From the NCBI GenBank assembly GCA_020025425.1, contig JAHHSD010000023.1:1-28066 (forward strand): a stretch of 28,066 nt of DNA. Reading direction: 5' to 3'. Each line of letters begins with the position of its first letter. Position 1 is the stretch's first letter. This document shows, in pieces, positions 17,326 to 24,724 of the stretch. The position numbers and the translations under genes were made by a program. Under the pieces are notes generated by a model. The model was given only the letters and a program-made list of their open reading frames with translations, was not told where the DNA came from and made no database searches. Origin of the DNA: Oscillospiraceae bacterium. GTDB taxonomy: Bacteria > Bacillota > Clostridia > Oscillospirales > Oscillospiraceae.

Positions 17326-17827
17326 CAAGCGCCCCTCCCCCGTCCGGCGGCTGACCCGGTGCGCCCTGCTCACCGCCATCGCCCTGACCATCTTCATGGC
17401 CGAGGCCCAGCTCCCCGCCCCCGTGCCCATCCCCGGGGTCAAGCTGGGGCTGAGCAACATCGTCACCCTGTATGCAGTCTATGTGCTGGGGCCGGGGGAC
17501 GCCCTGATGATCCTGCTGTCCCGGGTGTTTCTGGGGGCGGTGTTCTCCGGGCAGATGATGACCCTGCTGTACAGCCTGGGCGGCGGTCTGAGCTGCTGGC
17601 TCATCCTGCTGGTGCTGCGCAGACCCCTGGACCTGAACCACATGTGGCTCAGCAGCCCCATCTCCGCCATCTTCCATAACCTGGGCCAGCTTCTGGTGGC
17701 GGCGGCGGTGATGAAAACCTGGGCGGTGCTGGCCTACCTGCCCTACCTGATCCTGGCCGGGGTTTGCTCCGGTCTGCTTACCGGCATGGCGGCCCAGGCC
17801 CTCACCCGCCGTCTGGGCCGGCGCTGA
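17312..17827 (+). CDS. Gx transporter family membrane protein (EetB-like)
   Basis: The 171-residue protein is almost wholly hydrophobic with about five or six membrane segments. The segment PGVKLGLSNIVTLYAVYVLGPGDAL and the later HNLGQLL are characteristic of the Gx-transporter family, often misnamed heptaprenyl diphosphate synthase component I. The fold resembles ECF-type S components. The ATG at 17312 sits after a GGAGAGGGGGG tract and overlaps the preceding gene by 14 bases; an earlier in-frame start would overlap it by more. Together with ApbE and the EetA-like protein it forms a three-gene unit probably concerned with flavinylated or quinone-linked membrane redox chemistry (inference). 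No clear terminator is seen in the 143 bases that follow. Confidence 0.85.
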   Translation: MPSPDKRPSPVRRLTRCALLTAIALTIFMAEAQLPAPVPIPGVKLGLSNIVTLYAVYVLGPGDALMILLSRVFLGAVFSGQMMTLLYSLGGGLSCWLILLVLRRPLDLNHMWLSSPISAIFHNLGQLLVAAAVMKTWAVLAYLPYLILAGVCSGLLTGMAAQALTRRLGRR

Positions 17828-17885
17828 GGAAATCCCGGGGTTCCGAGGGCCTTTTTCGATTTTCCTTCCATATTCGGAAAACTTG

Positions 17886-17894
17886 TGTTAAAAT
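17886..17894 (+). promoter_or_regulatory. Candidate extended -10 promoter of the flavoprotein gene
   Basis: TG-T-TAAAAT (17886-17894) is a good extended -10 about 76 bases upstream of the ATG at 17971. No convincing -35 box is present. Confidence 0.4.
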
Positions 17895-17970
17895 AGTATT
17901 TGTGATTTTATGTCCTGCGGTCTTTTTGGGACAGTCCCCGCCGCAGATGATAGATTGAGAGGAGTTCTCC

Positions 17971-19368
17971 ATGAGCGCTTATGACGTAATCATTCTCGGC
18001 TGCGGCGAGGCCGGTATCTTCGCTGCCTACGAGCTGTCCAAGCTCCAGCCCGGCCTGAAGGTGCTTGCACTGGACCAGGGCCACGACATTTACCGCCGCA
18101 GCTGCCCCATTGTAGCCGGCAAGGTAAAGGAGTGCATCCACTGTCCTGTGTGCGACACCATGTGCGGCTTTGGCGGCGCCGGCGCCTTCTCTGACGGTAA
18201 GTTCAACTTCACAACTCAGTTTGGCGGCTGGCTCACCGACTTCATGGACCCCAAGGAGGTCATGGACCTCATCGACTATGTGGATTCCATCAACGTGCTC
18301 CACGGAGCCACCACCGAGGTGTTCTCCACCACCACCCCGGAGGCCAAGCAGCTGGAGCGCCGGGCCCTGGCCCACGACCTCCACCTGCTCCAGGCCCGCT
18401 GCAAGCACCTGGGCACCGAAAACAACCTGCGCATCCTCACCAACATCTATGAGGGCCTGAGAGAGAAGCTGGAGTTCCGCTTTGACACCACCGTCTCCAC
18501 CATCGACCGGGACGGCGAGGGCTTCCGCCTGACCCTGGCCAAGGGCGAGGAGCTGACCTGCCGCTACCTGCTGGCCGCCCCCGGCCGCTCTGGCGCCGAG
18601 TGGTTCTCCGAGCAGTGCAAGAAGCTGGGCATCAACCTCATCAACAACCAGGTGGACATCGGCGTGCGCGTGGAGCTGCCCGCAGCCGTGTTCGAGCACA
18701 TCACCGATGTGGTCTACGAGTCCAAGCTGGTCTACCGCACCAAGCAGTACGGCGACCCGGTGCGCACCTTCTGCATGAACCCCTACGGCCACGTGGTGGC
18801 CGAGAACGTGGAGGGCATCAACACCGTCAACGGCCACTCCTACGCCGACCCCTCCCTGCGCAGCGAAAACACCAACTTCGCTCTGCTGGTGTCCAACCGC
18901 TTCACCCAGCCCTTCAACGAGCCCTACCGCTACGGCAAGCATATCGCCTCCCTGTCCAACATGCTCGCCGGCGGCGTGCTGGTCCAGCGCTTCGGCGACC
19001 TGGTGTCCGGCATCCGCACCAATGAGCACCGGCTGGGCAAGTCCTATGTCCGACCCACCCTCACCGCCGCCGTCCCCGGCGATCTGAGCCTGGCCCTGCC
19101 CAAGCGCCAGCTGGACGACATCATCGAGATGATCTATCAGCTGGACAAGATCGCCCCCGGCACCGCCAACTACGATACCCTGCTCTACGGCGCGGAGGTC
19201 AAGTTCTACTCCTCCCGTCTGGAGCTGTCCGGTGAGCTGGAGACCGCCCTGCCCGGCATGTTCGCCGCCGGCGACGGCGCGGGCGTCACCCGGGGCCTTG
19301 CTCAGGCCGGCGCCTCCGGCGTCCAGGCCGCCCGGGCCATCAGCCGCCGCGTTCAGGACGCGCAGTAA
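17971..19368 (+). CDS. FAD-dependent dehydrogenase, COG2509 type, with ferredoxin-like Cys motif
   Basis: The 465-residue protein starts with a Rossmann dinucleotide motif (VIILGCGEAGIFAAYELSK, residues 6-24) and ends with the second FAD motif (GMFAAGDGAGVTRGLAQAGASGVQAA), as in COG2509 flavoproteins, whose substrate is not established. Between them lies RRSCPIVAGK (Cys45), then Cys55, Cys58, Cys61 and Cys65 spaced CxxCxxCxxxC, then GFGGAGAFSDGK. That spacing is the classic [4Fe-4S] ligand pattern, so an iron-sulfur cluster is possible; this is inference. No signal peptide or membrane segment is seen. GAGAGGAG precedes the ATG. It has its own likely promoter and terminator and lies 143 bases after the apbE set, so any link with that set is only by position. 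Confidence 0.85.
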   Translation: MSAYDVIILGCGEAGIFAAYELSKLQPGLKVLALDQGHDIYRRSCPIVAGKVKECIHCPVCDTMCGFGGAGAFSDGKFNFTTQFGGWLTDFMDPKEVMDLIDYVDSINVLHGATTEVFSTTTPEAKQLERRALAHDLHLLQARCKHLGTENNLRILTNIYEGLREKLEFRFDTTVSTIDRDGEGFRLTLAKGEELTCRYLLAAPGRSGAEWFSEQCKKLGINLINNQVDIGVRVELPAAVFEHITDVVYESKLVYRTKQYGDPVRTFCMNPYGHVVAENVEGINTVNGHSYADPSLRSENTNFALLVSNRFTQPFNEPYRYGKHIASLSNMLAGGVLVQRFGDLVSGIRTNEHRLGKSYVRPTLTAAVPGDLSLALPKRQLDDIIEMIYQLDKIAPGTANYDTLLYGAEVKFYSSRLELSGELETALPGMFAAGDGAGVTRGLAQAGASGVQAARAISRRVQDAQ

Positions 19369-19382
19369 CTGCCGTGATCTGC

Positions 19383-19411
19383 CGCCGCTCCCCATTGACC
19401 GGGGAGCGGCG
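19383..19411 (+). terminator. Probable terminator after the flavoprotein gene
   Basis: CGCCGCTCCCC (19383-19393) pairs with 19401-19411 around a seven-base loop, 14 bases past the stop codon. The following bases (CTCCTGCATTTATG) are only moderately T-rich, so strength is uncertain. Confidence 0.55.
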
Positions 19412-19737
19412 CTCCTGCATTTATGCAAAAAGATTTAAGCCATTATTCATAATAAAAACCGCTCCCCTGTCAGGTTCCAATTCATTTTTATGGGATCCGA
19501 CAAGTCCCGATCCTGTTCCACCCTGCGCGCGGTTTTCCGTTGTCCGGAAGGGTTTTCCACACTTTCCACAGAGTTTTCCACAGGGGGTGTGAAAAAGTCA
19601 CCGGGCCGTATTTTTTACTTTTTACAGGAAAATCCCGCCCGTCGGATACCGAGTCGAAAATAGTGCACAAAGCTAAAATTTGCAGGGGTCCTGTCACGCT
19701 CCGCCAAATGGAGCCGCCCCCCGAGGAGATGCTGCCC
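19412..19737. other. Long intergenic region upstream of mnmE
   Basis: About 325 bases without a gene, noticeably more AT-rich than the flanking genes. It holds the DnaA-box-like cluster at 19553-19582, then a G-rich run and a T-rich stretch (about 19609-19625). No convincing SigA promoter with both boxes was found; TAAAAT at 19674-19679 lacks a -35. An in-frame upward extension of mnmE into this region (from 19540) shows no family similarity. Confidence 0.6.
19553..19582 (+). promoter_or_regulatory. Cluster of three DnaA-box-like sites
   Basis: TTTTCCACA at 19553-19561, CTTTCCACA at 19562-19570 and TTTTCCACA at 19574-19582. Each TTTTCCACA differs from the DnaA-box consensus TTATCCACA at one position. 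Such clusters occur at oriC and at DnaA-titrating or DnaA-regulated sites. Binding is not shown by sequence alone. Confidence 0.5.
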
Positions 19738-21111
19738 ATGAATCCATCTGATACCATTGCCGCCATTGCCACCGCCCCCCAGCCCGCCGCCATCGGCATC
19801 CTGCGCCTGTCCGGACCGGAGGCGGTGACCATTGCGGAGCAGTGCTTCCGCCCGCTGGGCTCCAGGGGGCTGACAGAGCACGCCCCCCGGGAGCTGGTCT
19901 ACGGGGACCTGCTGGACCGGGAGGGGCGGCCCTTCGACCGGTGCCTGTGCACATACAGCCGGGGGCCCCACAGCTACACCGGCGAGGATACGGTGGAATT
20001 TCAGTGCCACGGCGCCCCCATGGTGCTGACCATGGGGCTGGAGGTGCTCCGCGCCCTGGGGGCTCGCCAGGCGGGACCGGGGGAGTTTACCCGCCGGGCC
20101 TTCCTCAACGGCCGGCTGGACCTGGTCCAGGCCGAGGCGGTGGCCGATCTGCTGGACGCCCGCAGCCGGGCGGGGGCCCTCCACGCAGCTGGGCAGCTCA
20201 CCGGGGCCCTGTCCCGGCGGATCGAGGGGGTCTACCAGCGGCTCACCGACCTGATGGCCCACTTCTGCGCGGTTCTGGACTACCCGGAGGAGGACATCGA
20301 CCCCTTTGGGGAGAAAACCATCCGGGAGGCCCTGGAGTTCTCCGCCGCAGAGCTGGACCGGCTGCTGGCCGGCAGCCGCCGGGGACAGTACCTGAAGGAG
20401 GGCATCCCCTGCGCCATTGTGGGCCGGCCCAACGCGGGCAAGTCCTCTCTGCTCAACGCCCTGGTGGGCTATGACCGGGCCATCGTCACCGACGTCCCCG
20501 GCACCACCCGGGACACGGTGGAGGAGCTGTGCGAGCTGGGAGGCGTGCCCCTGCGGCTCATCGACACCGCCGGGCTCCGGGAGACGGAGGACAAGGTGGA
20601 GCGGCTGGGCGTGGAGCGCAGCCGGGCCGCCCTGGAGCGGGCCCGGCTGGTGCTGGTGGTCATGGACCAGAGCCAGCCCCCCCTGGAGGAGGACTTCGCC
20701 CTGCTCCGGGAGGCCATGGAGCTGGCCCCTGCCATTCTGGTGTGGAACAAGTCAGACCTGCCCTCCGCCCCAGTCCCCTGTGTGGATCTGGAGCTGCCCC
20801 CGGTGGTGGAGGTCAGCGCCCGCACCGGGGCCGGACTGGACGACCTGGGCCGGGCGGTGGCCGACCTCTTCCCCGCGGGGCAGCAGGAGGTCCAGGGGGA
20901 GATCCTGACCAACGCCCGCCAGGAGGACGCAGCCCGCCGGGCCCTGGAGGCGGTGCGCCGGGCGAGCCAGGCCCTGGAGCTGGGCATCACCCCGGACGCC
21001 GTTCTCTCCGATGTGGAGGGGGCCATGGCCGCCCTGGGGGAACTCACCGGACGGAATGTTGCGGAGGATATCACCGACCGGATTTTCTCCCGGTTCTGCG
21101 TGGGGAAATAG
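19738..21111 (+). CDS. mnmE: tRNA modification GTPase MnmE (TrmE)
   Basis: MnmE, with MnmG, modifies the wobble uridine of certain tRNAs at carbon 5. The 457-residue protein has the full layout: N-terminal folate-binding domain (about 1-120, starting SDTIAAIATAPQPAAIGILRLSG), a helical domain interrupted by the G domain with G1 GRPNAGKS at 229-236, G2 TTRDT at 256-260, G3 DTAG at 276-279 and G4 NKSD, and the C-terminal FCVGK with the catalytic-type Cys. The ATG at 19738 has GAGGAG at 19723-19728; the frame is open upstream to 19540 but without conserved residues. Its usual companions (yidC, jag, mnmG, rsmG) are not beside it. It ends at a strong terminator shared with the convergent kinase gene. 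Confidence 0.97.
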   Translation: MNPSDTIAAIATAPQPAAIGILRLSGPEAVTIAEQCFRPLGSRGLTEHAPRELVYGDLLDREGRPFDRCLCTYSRGPHSYTGEDTVEFQCHGAPMVLTMGLEVLRALGARQAGPGEFTRRAFLNGRLDLVQAEAVADLLDARSRAGALHAAGQLTGALSRRIEGVYQRLTDLMAHFCAVLDYPEEDIDPFGEKTIREALEFSAAELDRLLAGSRRGQYLKEGIPCAIVGRPNAGKSSLLNALVGYDRAIVTDVPGTTRDTVEELCELGGVPLRLIDTAGLRETEDKVERLGVERSRAALERARLVLVVMDQSQPPLEEDFALLREAMELAPAILVWNKSDLPSAPVPCVDLELPPVVEVSARTGAGLDDLGRAVADLFPAGQQEVQGEILTNARQEDAARRALEAVRRASQALELGITPDAVLSDVEGAMAALGELTGRNVAEDITDRIFSRFCVGK

Positions 21112-21121
21112 ATATGAGAAG

Positions 21122-21153
21122 AAGGGAGCGTACCCAAGCGGGTACGCTCCCTT
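21122..21153. terminator. Bidirectional terminator between mnmE and the kinase-like gene
   Basis: A perfect 14-bp stem (21122-21135 with 21140-21153) closes an AAGC tetraloop. It lies 11 bases past the mnmE stop and 16 bases beyond the stop of the convergent minus-strand gene. Confidence 0.85.
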
Positions 21154-21168
21154 CAGTTATAATGTAGT

Positions 21169-21759
21169 TCAGTAGAGACTGGTGATAATGTCCACGCACT
21201 TGTCGATGCCCAGCGCACCGCTGTCCAGGGCGATGTGGTAATTTTCCGCCTCACCCCAGCGCATGTCGGTGTAGAACTGGACATAGGCCCGGCGGCGCTT
21301 ATCCTTGTCCCGCAGACGCTTCTCCGGGGAGTCGGACCGCTCGCCGTACAGCTCCACGATGCGCTTGGCCCGGCTGGCCATGTCGGCGTGGATGAATACG
21401 TTCAGGCAGTCCACGTTCTCCTCATCCCGGAGGATGTAGTCGGCGCAGCGGCCCACGATGACACAGGGCCCTTTGGCGGCCAGCTCCAGAATCAGGTCCC
21501 GCTGGACCACCCAGATCCGGTCCTGATTGTTCATACCCATGGAAGTGCGGCCCGCCAGGGCGGTGGAGATCCAGCCGCCGTGCTCGGTGTACTCGCTGTG
21601 CTCCTTCAGATATTCCGGGGAAAAGCCGCTCTTTTCGGCCAGTTTTTCCAACAGTTCCTGATCGTAACAGGGGATGCCCAGCTTGCTGGCCACCTGCTTG
21701 CCGATAGTGCGTCCTCCGCTGCCAAATTGACGGCTGATGGTAATGATCCGATTTTTCAT
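21169..21759 (-). CDS. Cytidylate kinase-like family protein
   Basis: The 196-residue protein belongs to the cytidylate-kinase-like P-loop family common in Clostridia and Bacteroidetes. The N-terminus IITISRQFGSGGRTIGKQVASKLGIPCYD contains the family P-loop variant GSGGRTIGK (13-21). Later segments (CVIVGRCADYIL, VFIHADMASRAKRI, DKDKRRRAYVQFYTDMRWGEAENYHIALDSGALGID) match the family's lid and base-binding areas. It is distinct from the housekeeping Cmk, and its physiological substrate is not established. GGAGGT precedes the ATG. It follows lepB by 27 bases and is probably co-transcribed from the promoter at 22427-22455. Confidence 0.87.
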   Translation of the reverse strand: MKNRIITISRQFGSGGRTIGKQVASKLGIPCYDQELLEKLAEKSGFSPEYLKEHSEYTEHGGWISTALAGRTSMGMNNQDRIWVVQRDLILELAAKGPCVIVGRCADYILRDEENVDCLNVFIHADMASRAKRIVELYGERSDSPEKRLRDKDKRRRAYVQFYTDMRWGEAENYHIALDSGALGIDKCVDIITSLY

Positions 21760-21786
21760 ACCTATACCTCCATCCTGCGGGTCTCA

Positions 21787-22374
21787 CTACATGGGGCCCA
21801 TTTTGTTAAAGGGGAAAAGGGAGAAAACCGCCTTGCCCAGGATATAGTCGGTATCCACCGGACCCAGCTCGCAGTGGCGGCTGTCGGTGGAGCCGTTGCG
21901 GTTGTCTCCCATCAGGAACACCGAGCCCTCCGGGACTTCCACGTGGGTCTCCTCCATACCGGGCTGGATGAACCAGCCGGACGGCTCCAGCACATAGGGT
22001 TCATCCAGGGGCTCGCCGTCTACATAGACGGTGCTGGTGGCGTAATCCACATCCACGGTCTGACCGCCCACGGCGATCACCCGCTTGACGATAGCGTCTC
22101 CGCCCAGGAAGGTGGCGGTGGTCTTGTTGCACACAATAATGTCCCCCTGCTTGGGCTCATAGCCCAGGGACCAGACAAACAGCAGCTCGCCCTCGGACAG
22201 GGTGGGGTCCATGGAGTGGCCCACTACCCGGGTCACGCGGCCGACAAAGGTAAAGACCAGGACAATGCACACAATGGCGCTGACCAGGGTCTGGAGCCAG
22301 TAAAAGAACTCCCCATAGGGCTTTTTTGTTTCCGCCTTCTTGGGGGCGGAGAGACTCTGGTTTTCTTCCTCCAC
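21787..22374 (-). CDS. lepB: Signal peptidase I
   Basis: The membrane-bound serine protease removes signal peptides from exported proteins. With the GTG start at 22374 the protein has 195 residues: a short charged cytoplasmic tail, one membrane segment (about 26-44), then the extracytoplasmic catalytic domain with Ser54 in GHSMDPTL and general-base Lys97 in KRVIAVGG, followed by the GDNR and DSR boxes. An upstream TTG start at 22407 is in frame, but AGGAGGTG at 22380-22387 sits exactly where it would serve the GTG. The promoter TTGCAA-N17-TATAAT lies directly upstream, and the kinase-like gene follows by 27 bases. Confidence 0.96.
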   Translation of the reverse strand: MEEENQSLSAPKKAETKKPYGEFFYWLQTLVSAIVCIVLVFTFVGRVTRVVGHSMDPTLSEGELLFVWSLGYEPKQGDIIVCNKTTATFLGGDAIVKRVIAVGGQTVDVDYATSTVYVDGEPLDEPYVLEPSGWFIQPGMEETHVEVPEGSVFLMGDNRNGSTDSRHCELGPVDTDYILGKAVFSLFPFNKMGPM

Positions 22375-22379
22375 AGAGG

Positions 22380-22387
22380 CACCTCCT
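22380..22387 (-). promoter_or_regulatory. Ribosome binding site deciding the lepB start
   Basis: On the minus strand AGGAGGTG ends five bases before the GTG at 22374. It would be coding sequence if the upstream TTG at 22407 were used, which argues for the GTG. Confidence 0.85.
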
Positions 22388-22426
22388 GAATCTTGTTCTG
22401 AAATCAATGCTGATTTTCTCGGTTAG

Positions 22427-22455
22427 ATTATACTTGTTTTTCCCGCCGATTGCAA
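22427..22455 (-). promoter_or_regulatory. SigA-type promoter of lepB
   Basis: On the minus strand TTGCAA (22450-22455), 17-base spacer and a perfect TATAAT (22427-22432). It lies wholly in the gap after the YhaN-like gene, giving lepB its own transcription. Confidence 0.8.
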
Positions 22456-22462
22456 GTGGGGG

Positions 22463-24724
22463 TCAGGCCAGCTCCACCCGGGTCACCTGGGGGCGGCCCT
22501 CCATGGCCCGGCCCTCCCGGTCCTGGCAGGTGAACAGCAGTACCTGGCGCTCCCCGCCCAGCTGGTCCAGCTGATCCAGGGCCAGGGCCATCCGCCTGTC
22601 GTCAAAGCTGACCAGGGCGTCGTCCAGCACCAGGGGTGCGGGCTCCTGGGCAGGCAGGCACAGCTGGCACACCGCCAGCCGCACCGCCAGATAGAGCTGG
22701 TCCGCCGTGCCCTGGGACAGGGCCAGGGCCTTCCGGGGCAGCAGAGCGCCGCTCTGGGTGGCTGAGGCCTCCAGCTCCCGGTTCAGACTGACCGAGGTGT
22801 ACCGGCCGCCGGTGAGGCGGTCCATCCACTGGCCGGCCAGCCGGTTCAGCTCCGGGGAGAAACGCTCCTGGAGCCGGGCGTTGGCCGCCTTCAGGGCGGT
22901 CATGGCGGCGGACAGGGCCCGGTATTCCGTCTCCCGGCGGTCCAGCTGGCTGCGCAGCTCCTCCTGCCGGGCGGCCAGAGCGGCGGGGTCACCCACCGCC
23001 TTCTGCTCGCCCCGGGCCATGTCCAGATCCCGGTTGAGCCGCTCCAGCTCCCCCTCCACGGCGGCCAGACGGGCCTCCACCTCGGCCGGGGAGATGCCGG
23101 GGACCTGGATCTGGCCGTCGCCCTCCAGGAGACGGCCGCCCTGGGCGGCCAGATCGTCCCGGCGGCGGCGGGTCAGCTCCAGCTTTTCACTGGATTCCCG
23201 CATCCGGTCCTCCAGCCCCAGGGCCCGGGACACTGCGGCCGAGCAGCCGAACAGATCGCGGACCTCGGGGGCGAAGGTGTGGACAAAATCCAGCAGATCC
23301 CGGTGGGTGTTCTCCCGCCGGGCCTGGCGGTCATTGAGGGCGCCCCGGATCTGTTTCAGGGCTTCCGCCTTCTCCTCGGCGGCCTGCCAGCGCCGCTCAT
23401 AGTCGGCGGACAGCCGGCCCAGCTGGGCCGGGTCCTGGGCCCCGTACCGGGCCAGCAGCTTCTCGCCCTCCCGAGCGCAGGATTTGGCCCTCTGCATGGC
23501 CGCCAGCCAGCCGCCCAGACCCAGCAGGCCGACGCCCAGCCCCACGCCAAGGGGGACGTAGTTCCCCGACAGGGCGGGGACGGCGAAGGTGGCCGCCGCG
23601 CCCAGGGCTGCGGTCAGCAGACCCGCCGCCAGCAGCAGGACGGACTGCTTTTTCTTCCGCGCCCCCTGCTCCGTGAGCTCCTGATAGCTGCGCTGGTCCT
23701 CCTCCGTTTTGTGTACGGCCTCCTGGCCGGTCATTCCGTTGAACAGGGGGTCCTGGATGGCGATGTTGGCCTGGACATAGGCCTCCTCGGCGGCCTTCTG
23801 GGCCCCGTCCCCCTCCTTGATCTCCTCGTCCAGCACCTTGAGGTACTGCAATTCCCCCTGTGCCCGCTTCAGAAGCTCCCGCTGGGGCAGGGCGCCGAAG
23901 CGGCCCAGGTCCCGGCGCAGGGCGTCCAGGGCCTGCTGGGCCCCGTCCAGATCCTCCTGGGCCTGGGTGAAGCGCCGGTCCAGATCCCGCTGGACGGCGG
24001 CGCGGTGGGCGCTGCGCTGGTCCAGCAGGAGAGTTTTGGCCTGCTCCAGCCGGACCCGCTCCTCCTCGTCCCGGGAGATCTCCCCGGCCAGCTGCTCCAG
24101 CCGGGCCAGGGTGCGGTCGTTCTCGGCCAGCTCCCCCTCCAGCTTGGGGATGAGCCCCACCGTTTTATTCACCTTCCGGCGGTTGAGCCACTCCTTCAGC
24201 CGGGCCTCGGTCTGGGAGTAGGACACGTCCTCCTCCCCTGAGGACACAAGGGCGGCGATCCGCTTCTCCAGCTCGGGGACCGACTGGATGGCCACCCCGC
24301 TCTGGCCGATAAAGGCGGAGCGCTCAAAGACCTCCCGGCTTATGCCGGTGAGCAGCTCGCCGCAGTTCTCCCCGGTGAGGCCGGGGACGGGCTCGTCGGT
24401 GCCGGTGTAGACGGCGGAGAAGGCCCCGAAGGGCTGGCTCCCCTGCCTGCCCCGGCGCAGGGTGATCTCACGGCCCTGCCATTCCAGGGTCAGCTCCCCC
24501 TCCATGGGGGCCCCGGACCAGGGCTGATACCGGTTTTTGTCGGCCAGATGGCCCTTCTTGTCCCGGTCCCGGGTGTCGATGCCGTAGAGCATGGCCTTCA
24601 AAAACCCGGCCCAGGTGGATTTTCCCCCCTCGTTGGGGGCGTGAATGATGTTGAGTCCCGGACCCAGGGTCAGCTGATCCCCGTCCAGGCGGCCGAATCG
24701 GGCTGTCATCTGTTTGAGCTTCAT
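22463..24724 (-). CDS. YhaN-like SbcC/Rad50-type ATPase with central membrane hairpin
   Basis: This 753-residue protein has a split ABC/SMC-type ATPase: N-terminal Walker A APNEGGKST at 29-37, a C-terminal signature-like LSQGTADQLYLAVRLAV (about 669-685) and Walker B LVLDDALVSFDD at 698-709. Charged coiled-coil arms (about 190-350 and 415-625) lie between. At the turn there is no CxxC zinc hook; instead two hydrophobic segments at about 360-383 and 390-410, with short connecting loop, look like a membrane hairpin. Overlapping ATGA with the nuclease gene upstream shows translational coupling and a complex like SbcCD/Rad50-Mre11. The role in DNA repair is inferred from the family. Confidence 0.88.
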   Translation of the reverse strand: MKLKQMTARFGRLDGDQLTLGPGLNIIHAPNEGGKSTWAGFLKAMLYGIDTRDRDKKGHLADKNRYQPWSGAPMEGELTLEWQGREITLRRGRQGSQPFGAFSAVYTGTDEPVPGLTGENCGELLTGISREVFERSAFIGQSGVAIQSVPELEKRIAALVSSGEEDVSYSQTEARLKEWLNRRKVNKTVGLIPKLEGELAENDRTLARLEQLAGEISRDEEERVRLEQAKTLLLDQRSAHRAAVQRDLDRRFTQAQEDLDGAQQALDALRRDLGRFGALPQRELLKRAQGELQYLKVLDEEIKEGDGAQKAAEEAYVQANIAIQDPLFNGMTGQEAVHKTEEDQRSYQELTEQGARKKKQSVLLLAAGLLTAALGAAATFAVPALSGNYVPLGVGLGVGLLGLGGWLAAMQRAKSCAREGEKLLARYGAQDPAQLGRLSADYERRWQAAEEKAEALKQIRGALNDRQARRENTHRDLLDFVHTFAPEVRDLFGCSAAVSRALGLEDRMRESSEKLELTRRRRDDLAAQGGRLLEGDGQIQVPGISPAEVEARLAAVEGELERLNRDLDMARGEQKAVGDPAALAARQEELRSQLDRRETEYRALSAAMTALKAANARLQERFSPELNRLAGQWMDRLTGGRYTSVSLNRELEASATQSGALLPRKALALSQGTADQLYLAVRLAVCQLCLPAQEPAPLVLDDALVSFDDRRMALALDQLDQLGGERQVLLFTCQDREGRAMEGRPQVTRVELA

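Noticed and set aside
15912..19368. A complete extracellular electron transfer locus
   Set aside because: No NDH-2, no FMN-binding lipoprotein and no quinone synthesis genes are present; only the ApbE/EetA/EetB-like part can be supported, and the following flavoprotein has its own signals.
19412..19737. Chromosomal origin (oriC)
   Set aside because: Only three imperfect DnaA boxes and a short T-rich stretch; dnaA, dnaN, rpmH and gyrase genes are absent. Kept as a DnaA-box cluster only.
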